NCBI GenBank assembly: GCA_002375765.1
Contig: DFMV01000080.1
Span: 1 to 64,000, forward strand
Origin: Rhizobiales bacterium UBA3584
GTDB taxonomy: Bacteria > Pseudomonadota > Alphaproteobacteria > Rhizobiales > Devosiaceae
Reading direction: 5' to 3'
Length of the DNA: 64,000 nt
Part shown: one piece after another, positions 31,835 through 40,410 of the stretch
Numbering within the stretch: the first letter of the stretch is position 1
How the letters are laid out: each line of letters begins with the position of its first letter
Notes under the pieces: generated by a model
What the model saw: the letters and a program-made list of their open reading frames with translations, nothing else
Database searches by the model: none
Told to the model about the DNA's origin: nothing
Translations under genes and position numbers: made by a program

Positions 31835-33241
31835 TCAGCCTCCCGGTCCGCGGACAAAGCCGCCGCCCGCTCCACCCGGGCCGCCGGGTCCACCAGGCCC
31901 TGCCGATTGCTCCTCGCCCTCGACCTGGACCGCTACGCCCTCGCCGGCCTGGGAAAGACGCGTGGTGATGATGCGTTCGCCTTGGGGAATATCGGCGGCA
32001 ATGATCACCTGGGAACCGTCTCGATCGAGTATCTCGACGTCGATGGCCGCCATACGGCCGGCGCGAATGACATAGAGGTGATCGTCGTCGTAAAGCGCGG
32101 TTTCGGGGACAAGGAGGGTGTTTTCATGCGCCACCCCTTCGATTTCCACACTGACAAAGGTTCCCGGGCGCAAGAGATCGGCCTGGTCGCTGTCAAGCTC
32201 GGCATAGAGCGTCACGCCGCCGGTGGCAGCGTCAATCTCGGGTGCGACGCGGGCGATGCGCCCCTCGATTGGCTCGGCGCTGCCGCCTGTGGTGCGGGAC
32301 ACTTCGATCGCGCGATCAAACAGCCCGTCGCTCCGCAATGTGGCGTAGTTGGCGTCCGACACGGTGAAGCTCACCTCAAGCGCATCGCTTTCGTAAATCG
32401 AAGCGACAACTTCGTTCGCGCTGACATAGGCGGAAGCTGTTACGTTGCGGGCGGTGACAACACCGGTGAACGGTGCGGTGATCTCTGTGTTGGCCAGATC
32501 GCGTTCGGCCGATTCAACCGCATAGCGAGCCTGCTCGATAGCCGCCCGCTGGCGCAGGATTTGCGCGTTGAGGGTGACGAGATTTGATTGGCGCTGGTCG
32601 AGGGCCTGCTGGCGCTCGGAAACGGTGAGCGCACGGGTGTCGACGGTCTGCTGGGTTGCTACGCCGCTTTCGAGCAGGGACCGGGCGCGCTCGAGATCGG
32701 TCTGGGCCGATGTGAGCGCATCCTGGGCCGCGGCGATGGCGCTTTGTTCGAGGGCATAGGCCTCTTCAGCCTCAGCCAGGGAGAGCTGGGCATCGGCCAC
32801 CGCGGCGCGGGCTTCGACCACGGCACCATTGTAGGTGAAGGGGTCGACACTCACGAGGACTTCGCCTTCCTCGACCTGAGAACCGACGGCAAAATCGGGC
32901 GAGATTTCGAGCACCCGGCCGGCAACGAGCGAACGTAGCTCGATCGAGCGCGCCGAAGCGACCTGGCCATAGGCGGTAATGGGTGAGCTGTGGGTTGAAT
33001 AGACCGGCTCGACGACTTCGACAGTGAAGGTTCGCTCGCGGTTCATGCGCTGGGGCGCTTCGGGCCGCTGGGCAACCCAGGTAAAGGCCCAATAGATGGC
33101 CAAACCCAGGATCAGCACCGCCAGCCCGAGCCGAACCAGCGCGGACATCAGGCCGAACCGGCCACGGGGCTTTGCGGTTTCCGGCTGATCTTCGCTTTCT
33201 TGAGACGATGCGAGGTAGCCGGAGCCGGGTAGGTTTTCCAA
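31835..33241 (-). CDS. RND efflux periplasmic adaptor (membrane-fusion protein)
   Basis: This 468-residue protein links the RND pump to an outer-membrane channel. A short cytoplasmic tail is followed by a membrane helix (LGLAVLILGLAIYWAFTWVA), a lipoyl half (AGRVLEISPDFAVGSQVEEGEVL), a long coiled-coil hairpin with Gln/Ala/Glu repeats, the second lipoyl half (TEITAPFTGVVTARNV) and a beta-barrel. The C-terminus is Gly/Pro-rich and atypical. I chose the TTG start at 33241 because AAGGAT lies 7 bases upstream; an ATG at 33268 has no such site, and the choice is not certain. Confidence 0.88.
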   Translation of the reverse strand: MENLPGSGYLASSQESEDQPETAKPRGRFGLMSALVRLGLAVLILGLAIYWAFTWVAQRPEAPQRMNRERTFTVEVVEPVYSTHSSPITAYGQVASARSIELRSLVAGRVLEISPDFAVGSQVEEGEVLVSVDPFTYNGAVVEARAAVADAQLSLAEAEEAYALEQSAIAAAQDALTSAQTDLERARSLLESGVATQQTVDTRALTVSERQQALDQRQSNLVTLNAQILRQRAAIEQARYAVESAERDLANTEITAPFTGVVTARNVTASAYVSANEVVASIYESDALEVSFTVSDANYATLRSDGLFDRAIEVSRTTGGSAEPIEGRIARVAPEIDAATGGVTLYAELDSDQADLLRPGTFVSVEIEGVAHENTLLVPETALYDDDHLYVIRAGRMAAIDVEILDRDGSQVIIAADIPQGERIITTRLSQAGEGVAVQVEGEEQSAGPGGPGGPGGAGGGFVRGPGG

Positions 33242-33390
33242 AAACGTTATCCTTGCCCAACAACACATTCGACGGCCAGACTGGCCGAAGCGGGTTCATT
33301 TCGGCAATTTTTACGCGCGCCATCAGGTTGTTACAAATGAACTTTTGGAAAGGCCGGTAAGGGTTGGCGTACGCCCGCAAACGCGCCAAT

Positions 33391-33420
33391 AAAAAAGGCG
33401 GCCCCGAAAAGCCGCCTTTT
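33391..33420 (-). terminator. terminator after hslO
   Basis: On the minus strand AAAAGGCGGC and GCCGCCTTTTTT form a stem around TTTTCGGG, ending in a T-run. It ends the argD-argF-hslO transcript and insulates the RND operon downstream. Confidence 0.8.
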
Positions 33421-33440
33421 GACACATGATTTCAACCGGT

Positions 33441-34427
33441 TCAGAACTGGTTGGGATTGAAGTGGTAGTGGGTCGAGCAGAACTCGCACACGACCTCAAT
33501 CTGTCCGTCCACGACCATCTCTTCCCGGTCTTCGGGCGTGAAGTCGTTGATCATCTGCTCCACGCGCTCTGCCGAGCACGTGCAGCGCTCGACCAGGGGC
33601 TGGGGCTCGAAGACCCGCACGCCGGTCTCATGGTAAAGCCGGAACAGCAGGCGTTCGGACGAAAGGCCGGGATCGGCCAGTTCGGCATCGCTGAGCGTAT
33701 CGAGCAATGCCTTGGCCTCGGTCCAGTGATCGTCCTCGATGAAGTCGGGATCGGCCATATCGTCATTGTCGAAATCCCCGTCGCCGGGAAGATCGGGCAT
33801 CGTCGCCCCGCCATGCTCGGGCAGATGCTGGAGCAGAACGCCGCCGGCGCGCCATGACGGGCGCGACTGACCGCGCTCGGAATGTTCGGCAACGGCAAGC
33901 CGGACCCGGGTGGGGATCTGTTCGGACTGCATGAAGTAGGTGTGAGCAACCTCTTCAAGGCTTTCACCTTCAAGCGCGACAATGCCCTGATAGCGGTCCA
34001 TATGGACGCCTTGGTCCACCGTAAGGGCCAGAACGCCCTTGCCGAGCAGGTCCTGGGGCTTGGCCGTTCCGGCTTCGACCAGCGCGGTCAATGCCTCTTG
34101 GTCATAGCGGGCGTAGGCGCGCAGACCATCGGGCGTATCGAAATCGACCACCAGAAGGCTCACGGGCCCGTCAGTGCGCGACTGCAGGATGAACCGGCCC
34201 TCGAATTTGAGCGAGGTGCCGATCAGCGCCGCAAGCGTCACCGCTTCGCCCAGAAGGCGCGCCACGGGCTCGGGATAGCCGTGACGGGCAATGATGGTGT
34301 CGAGCTGATCGCCCAGACGCACGACGCGCCCCCGGCTGTCGAGGTTTTCGAGCGTGAAGGGAACGGCAACGTCGTCCCCGCTCTCGGGCCGGTCGAGCCC
34401 GAATTGTTCGAGAGAGCTTTCGCTCAT
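33441..34427 (-). CDS. hslO: redox-regulated chaperone Hsp33
   Basis: This 328-residue protein protects unfolded proteins during oxidative stress. The zinc-binding redox switch is present: CTCSAERVEQ (C-x-C) near residue 270 and CEFCSTHYHF (C-x-x-C) near the C-terminus. The fold domain contains DGPVSLLVVDFDTPDGLRAY near 90 and VDQGVHMDRYQGIVALEG near 145. AAGGAA stands 6 bases before the ATG at 34427. It ends the argD-argF block, an arrangement also seen in other Hyphomicrobiales. Confidence 0.93.
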   Translation of the reverse strand: MSESSLEQFGLDRPESGDDVAVPFTLENLDSRGRVVRLGDQLDTIIARHGYPEPVARLLGEAVTLAALIGTSLKFEGRFILQSRTDGPVSLLVVDFDTPDGLRAYARYDQEALTALVEAGTAKPQDLLGKGVLALTVDQGVHMDRYQGIVALEGESLEEVAHTYFMQSEQIPTRVRLAVAEHSERGQSRPSWRAGGVLLQHLPEHGGATMPDLPGDGDFDNDDMADPDFIEDDHWTEAKALLDTLSDAELADPGLSSERLLFRLYHETGVRVFEPQPLVERCTCSAERVEQMINDFTPEDREEMVVDGQIEVVCEFCSTHYHFNPNQF

Positions 34428-34450
34428 TGCGTGTTCCTTAATCCGCCCTG

Positions 34451-35371
34451 TTACAGCGTTTCGATCCCAAAGGCCCAGCAAAGAATGGCCTTCTGGATGT
34501 GCAGGCGGTTTTCAGCTTCGTCGAATACGACCGATTGCGGCCCGTCGATCACCTCGTCGGTGACCTCGTCGCCCCGGTGGGCGGGCAGGCAGTGCATGAA
34601 GAGCGCGTCGGCCGCGGCTTGGGAAAACAATCTGGGGTTGACCTGATAGGGTTTCAAGATGCGCCGGCGCTCGCCCTCGTCGGTGTCGCCCATCGACACC
34701 CAGGTGTCGGTGATAACCAGATCGGCATCGGCGATCGCGGCGTGCGGATCGGTACCGAGGCTGACTGCCTCGCCCACTTCGGCGATGTCGGACAGCAAGC
34801 CCTGATCGGGCCAATATTCTTTCGGGCAGGCAATGGCCATCGTGTTGCCGAACAGCGCCGTAGCGTGAACCCAGGATGCGAGCACGTTGTTGGAATCCCC
34901 GATCCAGGCAACTTTCTTGCCTTCGAGCGGCCCGCGATGCTCCTCGAAGGTCTGGATATCGGCCATGACCTGGCAGGGATGGCTGCGCCGGGTCAGACCA
35001 TTGATGACGGGAATTGACGAGGCGCCGGCCAGATCGAGCAGATCGTCATGGCTTAGAATGCGGATCATGATCGCATCGACGTAGCGGCTCATCACGCGCG
35101 CCGTGTCCTCGATGGTTTCTTCGCGGGCTAACTGCATTTCCTGGCCGGTCAGCATGAGGGTCTGCCCGCCAAGCTGGCGCATGCCGACGTCGAAGGAAAC
35201 CCGCGTCCGGGTGGACTGGCGCTCAAAGATCATGGCCAGCACCTTGTCCTCGAGCAGGCGGGGACGTTCGCCGGCCTTGAGGCGCTTTTTCAGCTCATGG
35301 GCGAAATCGAGAATGGAACGCAGTTGCTCAAAGGAAAAATCCTTGAGATCGAGAAAATGTCTCGCGGTCAT
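34451..35371 (-). CDS. argF: ornithine carbamoyltransferase
   Basis: This 306-residue cytoplasmic enzyme converts ornithine and carbamoyl phosphate to citrulline in arginine synthesis. The carbamoyl-phosphate site STRTR (after FERQ) is near residue 52, HPCQ near 131 and the ornithine loop [11 protein letters not shown] near 268. Length matches the family. It lies 40 bases downstream of argD and 23 bases upstream of hslO on the same strand, so all three are probably co-transcribed. Confidence 0.95.
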   Translation of the reverse strand: MTARHFLDLKDFSFEQLRSILDFAHELKKRLKAGERPRLLEDKVLAMIFERQSTRTRVSFDVGMRQLGGQTLMLTGQEMQLAREETIEDTARVMSRYVDAIMIRILSHDDLLDLAGASSIPVINGLTRRSHPCQVMADIQTFEEHRGPLEGKKVAWIGDSNNVLASWVHATALFGNTMAIACPKEYWPDQGLLSDIAEVGEAVSLGTDPHAAIADADLVITDTWVSMGDTDEGERRRILKPYQVNPRLFSQAAADALFMHCLPAHRGDEVTDEVIDGPQSVVFDEAENRLHIQKAILCWAFGIETL

Positions 35372-35411
35372 AATCAGCTATCCTGAAAAATCGAAAGGGG
35401 TGGCCGCCCTG

Positions 35412-36599
35412 TTATTGGGCGGCGCTGGCCTGTTCGGCGTCGAGTTCGGCGAAGACCCCGGCAATGATGCCGATGGCTTCCTTGATCTCGTCCTCATTGA
35501 CGATAAGCGGCGGCAAAAGCCGCAACACGTTGTCGCTGGCGGCCACCGTGAGCAGCTTGTGATCGCGCAGGCGGGCCACGAAATCGCGCACGGGCGGGGT
35601 GATCCTGATGCCGGCGATCAGCCCCTTGCCGCGCACTTCGGTGATGAAATTGGGGAATTTCTGCATGAGCTGATGGAGCTCATGGGCCAGTATCTTGCCC
35701 ATTGCATCGACATGATCGATGAAACCGGGAGCGAGAATCCTGTCGAGCACGGCGTTCCCCACGGCGCAGGCCAGCGGGTTGCCGCCATAGGTCGAACCGT
35801 GGGTGCCCGGCACCATGCTTTCGGCGACTTCTCCCTTTGCGAGACACGCTCCGAGCGGAAAGCCGGCGCCGATGGCCTTGGCGACGGTCATGATGTCGGG
35901 GATGACCCCGGACCATTCATGGGCGAAGAACTTGCCGGTCCGGCCATAGCCGCACTGGACTTCATCGAAGATCAGCAGCAGACCGTTCTTGTCGCACAGG
36001 GCGCGGAGGCCCTTGAGATAGGCATCGGAAAACGCGGTCACGCCGCCCTCGCCCTGGACTGGCTCGATAAGGATTGCAGCGGTTTTATCGTCGATCAGCG
36101 CTTCGACGGCAGCCAGATCGCCGGGCTTTGTGTGCTTGTAGCCCGGCATGGGGCCAAAGCCCTCGGTATAGGCTGGATTGCCCGCCGCGGCGATGGTCGC
36201 GATGGTCCGGCCATGGAAGGAACCGGAAAAGCCGATAATGTCGACCCTCTCCTTTTCGCCCTTGGCCCAGAAATAGTGCCGCGCTGTCTTTATCGCGCAT
36301 TCGAGCGCCTCGGCGCCCGAATTGGTGAAGAACACCTTGTCGGCGAAGGTCGCATCCACCAGCCGCTGGCCGAGCTTTTCCTGCTCGGGGATGGTGAAGA
36401 TGTTGGACGTGTGCCAGACCTTGTCGGCCTGCGCCTTGAGCGCATCAACGACGTGCTTGTCGCCATAGCCGAGCGCGTTGACCGCGATGCCGGCAGCGAA
36501 ATCGAGATAGGCCGTGCCGTCGTCCGTGAACAATCGCATGCCCTCGCCCCGCACAAAGGCGAGTTCGGACCGGGCATACGTGCCATAGAGCGCAGACAT
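35412..36599 (-). CDS. argD: acetylornithine/succinyldiaminopimelate aminotransferase
   Basis: This 395-residue PLP enzyme transfers an amino group to N-acetylglutamate semialdehyde in arginine synthesis. Class III aminotransferase motifs are clear: GAEALECAIKTARHYF near residue 100, IFDEVQCGYGRTGKFFAHE near 215 and the PLP Lys in TVAKAIGAGFPLGACLA near 245. The start at 36599 has GAGAAGG about 10 bases upstream and gives the normal N-terminus. It is the first gene of the argD-argF-hslO block. Confidence 0.94.
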   Translation of the reverse strand: MSALYGTYARSELAFVRGEGMRLFTDDGTAYLDFAAGIAVNALGYGDKHVVDALKAQADKVWHTSNIFTIPEQEKLGQRLVDATFADKVFFTNSGAEALECAIKTARHYFWAKGEKERVDIIGFSGSFHGRTIATIAAAGNPAYTEGFGPMPGYKHTKPGDLAAVEALIDDKTAAILIEPVQGEGGVTAFSDAYLKGLRALCDKNGLLLIFDEVQCGYGRTGKFFAHEWSGVIPDIMTVAKAIGAGFPLGACLAKGEVAESMVPGTHGSTYGGNPLACAVGNAVLDRILAPGFIDHVDAMGKILAHELHQLMQKFPNFITEVRGKGLIAGIRITPPVRDFVARLRDHKLLTVAASDNVLRLLPPLIVNEDEIKEAIGIIAGVFAELDAEQASAAQ

Positions 36600-37052
36600 T
36601 GTTCTAAGCCTTCTCGTTAAAGTTTGAGGTCGGGACGAGGTCCCGGAAAATGAAAAGCGCGCCCGGTGTCCCAAGCACGCATTACCACTGCCGCTTATGC
36701 TGGGCGGACGCCCAAAAGTCAATCGAGCGCCCGGTTTTCCGGGCGTTGGGGCCTTGACTCATCCCTGCCACAATGGTGGTGCATGTCTCCGCGCGAAAAC
36801 GGGCTGTGCGATCGATGCAACAGCCATGGCCAATTGCTGCCGGGATATGAAAATCAGGTGGGATAAACCGGGGAAAGTCGGTTGCGGCCCTTGCCACCGA
36901 TTTTCCCGCCCGTGTAGTATCAGGCTATTGGGAACACGACATCTCGTGTGGCGGACCCCATCACCATACGACAGTTAGTATGCCGGCGGTCAAACCTATT
37001 TTGTCCGCGTGAGAACGGACTCTATTTAAGAATACGGCCTGGAGCACAATCG
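36600..37052. promoter_or_regulatory. divergent region between argD and gcrA
   Basis: There is no convincing gene in these 453 bp. It must hold the promoters of argD (minus) and gcrA (plus). A GANTC site (GACTC at 36756-36760), the target of CcrM methylation that GcrA-type regulators read, occurs once. I cannot assign -35 and -10 boxes with confidence. Confidence 0.5.
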
Positions 37053-37607
37053 ATGAGCTGGACGGACGAGCGCGTAGCACTCCTGAAAAAACTTTGGATG
37101 GAAGGCCTCAGCGCAAGCCAGATCGCCGCAGAACTGAGCGGCGGGGTCACCCGCAACGCCGTTATCGGCAAGGTCCACAGACTGAAGCTGTCGGCACGCG
37201 CCAAACCGGCAAGCGTTGCACCACGCACCAAGGCGCCGCGCCCCACTGCACCGCGGCGGCCATCATCGAGTTCGGGGGCCTCGCGCGGCACTGCTTCTGC
37301 AGCGGCCAGCGCGGTGAGCCAGCGGCGCAGCACAATGGCCCCGACAATGGGCGCGACCGCACTCAAGATGGAGACCGATCTCGAAGCCGAGATGGTTGTC
37401 GAAACCAACACCAAGGCCGAACTTTTCATTCCGGTCGAGGAGCGCATCTCGCTGCTCGAATTGACTGAAAAGACCTGCAAATGGCCGATCGGCGACCCGG
37501 TGAGCAGCGAGTTCCATTTCTGCGGCCGGGAGTCCGACGAGGGCAAACCCTATTGCGAGTTTCATTCGCGGCGCGCCTACCATCAGATCGACCGCAAGAA
37601 ACGCTAG
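37053..37607 (+). CDS. gcrA: cell cycle regulator GcrA
   Basis: This 184-residue regulator acts with sigma-70 at CcrM-methylated promoters in alphaproteobacteria. The N-terminal DNA-binding helix-turn-helix is clear (MSWTDERVALLKKLWMEGLS, ASQIAAELS, AVIGKVHRLKLS). The linker is Ala/Pro/Arg-rich. The conserved C-terminus (LLELTEKTCKWPIGDP, then FCGRE and YCEFHSRRAY) includes the Cys/His positions of the RNA-polymerase-binding domain. GGAG lies about 9 bases before the ATG. It diverges from argD, as in many Hyphomicrobiales. Confidence 0.95.
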   Translation: MSWTDERVALLKKLWMEGLSASQIAAELSGGVTRNAVIGKVHRLKLSARAKPASVAPRTKAPRPTAPRRPSSSSGASRGTASAAASAVSQRRSTMAPTMGATALKMETDLEAEMVVETNTKAELFIPVEERISLLELTEKTCKWPIGDPVSSEFHFCGRESDEGKPYCEFHSRRAYHQIDRKKR

Positions 37608-37629
37608 GATTAGCGTTTCAGGCACCAAG

Positions 37630-37656
37630 AGCCCCGGCCCGGTCCGGGGCTTTTTT
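37630..37656 (+). terminator. rho-independent terminator after gcrA
   Basis: AGCCCCGG pairs perfectly with CCGGGGCT around CCCGGT, followed by TTTTT. Confidence 0.9.
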
Positions 37657-37851
37657 GTATCCGGGCTATGGCCGGGACAGTTGCGGAGCCAATGATAATG
37701 CCCGCTTGTGTCGCGAGAACAAGTGGCCCGACATGCTGTCTTCTTGACTGCCGCAATCGAGGGGCGTTTAATCCGGGCTTTCGGGGGCAAAGACCAGTCT
37801 AGAGCTTGAACCCGGCCCGATTGGATCGAGCCGGAGTTATTGCTTCTTATC

Positions 37852-37902
37852 TTGTCGTGCGGATCGAACCGGAAAAGCCTATAACTTTTTCTGACCGCAC
37901 TC
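37852..37902. repeat. dispersed palindromic repeat, copy A
   Basis: The unit has two nested complementary pairs: GTGCGG(A)TC with GACCGCAC, and GGAAAAG with CTTTTTC, within about 50 bp. Closely related copies occur at 45551-45600 and 62329-62378, always in intergenic DNA. This copy ends 23 bases before the small gene at 37926. Confidence 0.75.
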
Positions 37903-37925
37903 TTGAGGCGCAGGGAGACGGCGGA

Positions 37926-38123
37926 ATGAAACTTTTGCTCGCCATGGACATTGCCGATCGCCTGCGCGATATCCTCGCCAGCCACAAACCCTTCGACATC
38001 GAAAGCGAAGCCCGAACTCTTGTGGTGCGCCACCCGGAAGCCCATGTGGAGATCGACGATGTCGTGGCGACCATGTTGCATGAGATGAACCGCGAGTCCC
38101 ATCGACGCCCCCCGGCTCCATGA
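37926..38123 (+). CDS. small hypothetical protein
   Basis: This 65-residue protein starts at an ATG with GGAG 8 bases upstream. It is acidic to neutral and helical (MDIADRLRDILASHKPFDIE), with an Asp-rich VEIDDVVATML near the C-terminus. I recognise no family. The reading frame is clean and does not overlap other genes, which favours a real gene; it lies directly after repeat copy A, which may separate it from the gcrA transcript. Confidence 0.5.
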   Translation: MKLLLAMDIADRLRDILASHKPFDIESEARTLVVRHPEAHVEIDDVVATMLHEMNRESHRRPPAP

Positions 38124-38212
38124 TGGTGCCAGCTTGTTCGACATGATCGGGATCAATGCCCGCTAGTATGTTCGGGGCCAATATCGCGACATCGGAAACG
38201 AGGAGACCTCCA

Positions 38213-38515
38213 ATGGACGATGGCGACGACAAGCGCGAACGCAGCTTTACCGAAGAGATCGAAATTGCCGGGCACCAGTTGATGGCGCGGATCAAGGAAC
38301 TGGTGGCCGAAGGCAATGTGCGCACGCTGCGCATCAAGACCGAAAGCGGGGACGTGTTTCTTGAAATCCCGCTGACCGCCGGCGCCATCGCGGGCGGGGT
38401 TGTGACCCTTGCCGCGCCGTGGTTGGCCGCAATCGGCGCCATTGCGGCGCTTGCGACCCGGGTGAAAGTCGAAATCGTTCGCAATGACGATGAGGAGTCT
38501 GGTGGCGAGGACTAA
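38213..38515 (+). CDS. DUF4342 domain-containing protein
   Basis: This 100-residue protein has a charged N-terminus (MDDGDDKRERSFTEEIEIAGHQLM), a basic helix (RIKELVAEGNVRTLRIKTESGD) and one membrane segment (AGAIAGGVVTLAAPWLAAIGAIAAL), the layout of DUF4342. Function is unknown. AGGAG lies 8 bases before the ATG. The stop overlaps by 4 bases the end of the convergent PACE gene. Confidence 0.8.
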   Translation: MDDGDDKRERSFTEEIEIAGHQLMARIKELVAEGNVRTLRIKTESGDVFLEIPLTAGAIAGGVVTLAAPWLAAIGAIAALATRVKVEIVRNDDEESGGED

Positions 38516-38940
38516 GCCGTCTGCCGCCATTCGGGCAGCGGAAACACCCGGTCATAGGCCAGATTGAAGACGAACGCGTAGCCCATGTAGAACAGGGCGA
38601 ACGATATATCCATGACCAGTGCGTGGATCAGGCTGATGCCCAGATACCAAGCGATGAACGGCACCAGGACAACCAGCAGGCCCAGTTCGAACAGCACGGC
38701 GTGGGCGATGCGCAGGCGCACCGATTTCAGCGTTGTTCCGATCGTGCGCAGCATGATGGCGTCAAAGCCGAAATTGAAGAGATAATTCCAGGCCATCGCA
38801 ATGGTGGCCGAGACGAGGCCGACAACGCCGATGTCGTGCATGGGCATTGCAAAGACCAATGCGCCAAGCGGTATGACGAGGATGAGGCCAATAATTTCGA
38901 AGCAGAGAGCGTGGCGGACGCGATCCCAGGCGGTGCGCAT
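38512..38940 (-). CDS. PACE family multidrug/polyamine efflux transporter
   Basis: This 142-residue protein has four membrane helices in two tandem bacterial transmembrane-pair units, the PACE layout. Typical features are RHALCFEIIGLILVIPLGALVF at the N-terminus, the Asn/Trp stretch AMAWNYLFNFGFD, the repeat RIAHAVLFELGLLVVLVPF and YAFVFNLAYDRVFP. PACE pumps export biocides such as chlorhexidine or short diamines. The Glu in CFEIIG is the usual proton-coupling residue. It is convergent with DUF4342. Confidence 0.88.
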   Translation of the reverse strand: MRTAWDRVRHALCFEIIGLILVIPLGALVFAMPMHDIGVVGLVSATIAMAWNYLFNFGFDAIMLRTIGTTLKSVRLRIAHAVLFELGLLVVLVPFIAWYLGISLIHALVMDISFALFYMGYAFVFNLAYDRVFPLPEWRQTA

Positions 38941-39541
38941 GATCGGGGAACTCCATGGCTAAAAAGCTCGGGTCGTCCCGAAAACAATGCCCTTTATGGG
39001 GGAGGTCGTCCTCACGGGAGGCTATTTAGGAGATAGGGCGGAGAAGTCAAGTTTTGACTTGCGGGAGACTCTTTTTGAGTGTGCCGGAACCGCCGACGGC
39101 AAAATTGCCTCGGGAGTGATCGTCGTCCGACTCTCTGCCCTCTCAGCCGTCATCCTCGGGCTTGACCCGGGGATCCGCTGCATTGGGCCAGCCGGTGAAG
39201 AGGTTGGGGTGCGATGAGGGGCCACACGCACCACTTCTGCTGCGCTTGCTGACGCACTGCGGATCCCCGGGTCGAGCCCGAGGATGACGCGCTGGGGGTT
39301 AGTGAGTGTTCGGTGATCGAGCCGAGAGCGTGACCCGACGCCGATCGCTGTCCCGGATTTGATCCGGGTCCCGCCAGCATTGCCGAGCGACAGGGGGCGG
39401 ACGGCAACGCCCATCGGCACCGGCGTTTGCCGAGGCAGCAAAGGGGTCGATCAGCGGCTTGAGGGGTAAAAAGACGCGGGGCGAGGCGATCCTGCAATGC
39501 CGATCTCGACAAAGGCGCGGAATCGGGAGCACTGTCGGGGG
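38941..39541. other. 601 bp intergenic region with repeat pair
   Basis: No gene is apparent. The region contains the 30 bp inverted-repeat pair at 39149-39288 and a third related palindrome, CCCGGATTTGATCCGGG, around 39354-39370. The rest shows no clear signal. The crcB promoter should be near the right edge; I see no fluoride (crcB-motif) riboswitch. Confidence 0.55.
39149..39288. repeat. 30 bp inverted-repeat pair
   Basis: Bases 39149-39178 (GTCATCCTCGGGCTTGACCC then GGGGATCCGC) are the reverse complement of 39259-39288 at 29 of 30 positions, with 80 bp between. Each arm also contains a short palindrome (CTCGGGCTTGACCCGGG). This type of paired palindromic unit is common between genes in alphaproteobacteria and may act as a REP-like element. 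Confidence 0.75.
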
Positions 39542-39946
39542 ATGAACACGTCCCTGTTTGCTCTTTTTTTCGTTGGCCTTGGCGGCGGTGTTGGAGCGGT
39601 TATTCGACATATTGTTTCGACGTTTGTCGCGCGAAAACTGGGTCACGGAACATTTGGCATCCTTGCCGTCAACGTGACCGGCTGCCTGCTCATTGGACTT
39701 GTCGCCGGGTTCTTTATGGAGCCGGGCGTGACCGGGTCGCCAACAGAGCCAATGTGGCTGCTGCTGGTTGTCGGGCTGTGCGGTGGTTACACGACGGTTT
39801 CGAGCTTTTCGCTCCAGACGCTGACATTGCTGCGTGAAGGGCATGGCGGCCCGGCACTTCTCAATATCGGCGCTTCGCTTGCCTTGTGTTTTTCGGCCGC
39901 TGTCATTGGATTTTCCCTGATCTATTCGGTGGGGGCCATGCCATGA
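39542..39946 (+). CDS. crcB: fluoride efflux transporter CrcB (subunit 1)
   Basis: This 134-residue protein belongs to the CrcB/Fluc fluoride channel family: four membrane helices, the early GGGVGAVIRH, VNVTGCLLIGL in the second helix and CGGYTTVSSFSLQT in the third, which carries the polar track and the Phe box. The ATG at 39542 has only a weak site upstream. A second crcB overlaps its end by 4 bases (ATGA), so the two subunits probably form a heterodimer in the inner membrane. Confidence 0.9.
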   Translation: MNTSLFALFFVGLGGGVGAVIRHIVSTFVARKLGHGTFGILAVNVTGCLLIGLVAGFFMEPGVTGSPTEPMWLLLVVGLCGGYTTVSSFSLQTLTLLREGHGGPALLNIGASLALCFSAAVIGFSLIYSVGAMP

Positions 39947-40359
39947 GCGAAAAGCGGCTGATTGTTGCCATCGCTTGCGGCGGGGCGGTGGGCAGCATGG
40001 CCCGTTACGGGCTGTCGCTGCTATCATTGTCGGCTGTCCCCGGCTGGTTTTTTGCCGGTACGCTGGCCGCCAATATCGCAGGGTCGGCCTTGATCGGGCT
40101 GATTGCAGCCTGGTCGGTGCGGCGCATGCCCTCTCCCATTCTCAACGGGTTTCTGGTTACCGGGTTCTGCGGCGGGTTCACGACGTTTTCGGCATTTTCG
40201 CTGGAGGCTTTGCTTCTGGTCATGTCTGGGGCATGGGCCGTGGCGCTGGGATATGTCGTAGCTTCGATCTTGAGCTGGATGGCCGCCGTGTGGCTGGGTT
40301 GGAGCGCGGGCATGGCGCTGTTTGGGGCAAAAGGGAGTGTGGCCCACACCAAATCTTAA
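39943..40359 (+). CDS. crcB: fluoride efflux transporter CrcB (subunit 2)
   Basis: This 138-residue protein is the partner subunit, with the same four-helix plan: GGAVGSMARYGLS, NIAGSALIGLI and CGGFTTFSAFSLEALLL. In Fluc channels with two genes, the subunits pair antiparallel to make two fluoride pores. It starts within the stop codon of the first subunit, so expression is coupled. The Phe residues of the box (FTTFSAF) are present, as required for fluoride passage. Confidence 0.9.
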   Translation: MSEKRLIVAIACGGAVGSMARYGLSLLSLSAVPGWFFAGTLAANIAGSALIGLIAAWSVRRMPSPILNGFLVTGFCGGFTTFSAFSLEALLLVMSGAWAVALGYVVASILSWMAAVWLGWSAGMALFGAKGSVAHTKS

Positions 40360-40410
40360 ACGGCCCCCTGTCATAAACCTCAAGACAGGGACGTCTTGGG
40401 GATCACGATC

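Larger units (their letters stand above)
37608..37925 (+). other. 318 bp gap after gcrA
   Basis: The stretch contains the gcrA terminator at 37630-37656 and repeat copy A at 37852-37902 and otherwise shows no gene. Bases 37660-37850 have no recognisable signal. Confidence 0.5.

Noticed and set aside
35103..36620. 505-residue plus-strand open frame
   Set aside because: It lies opposite argF and argD, which have clear family motifs; high GC content keeps the opposite frame open.
39380..39541. possible fluoride riboswitch upstream of crcB
   Set aside because: No crcB-motif core or pseudoknot could be recognised.
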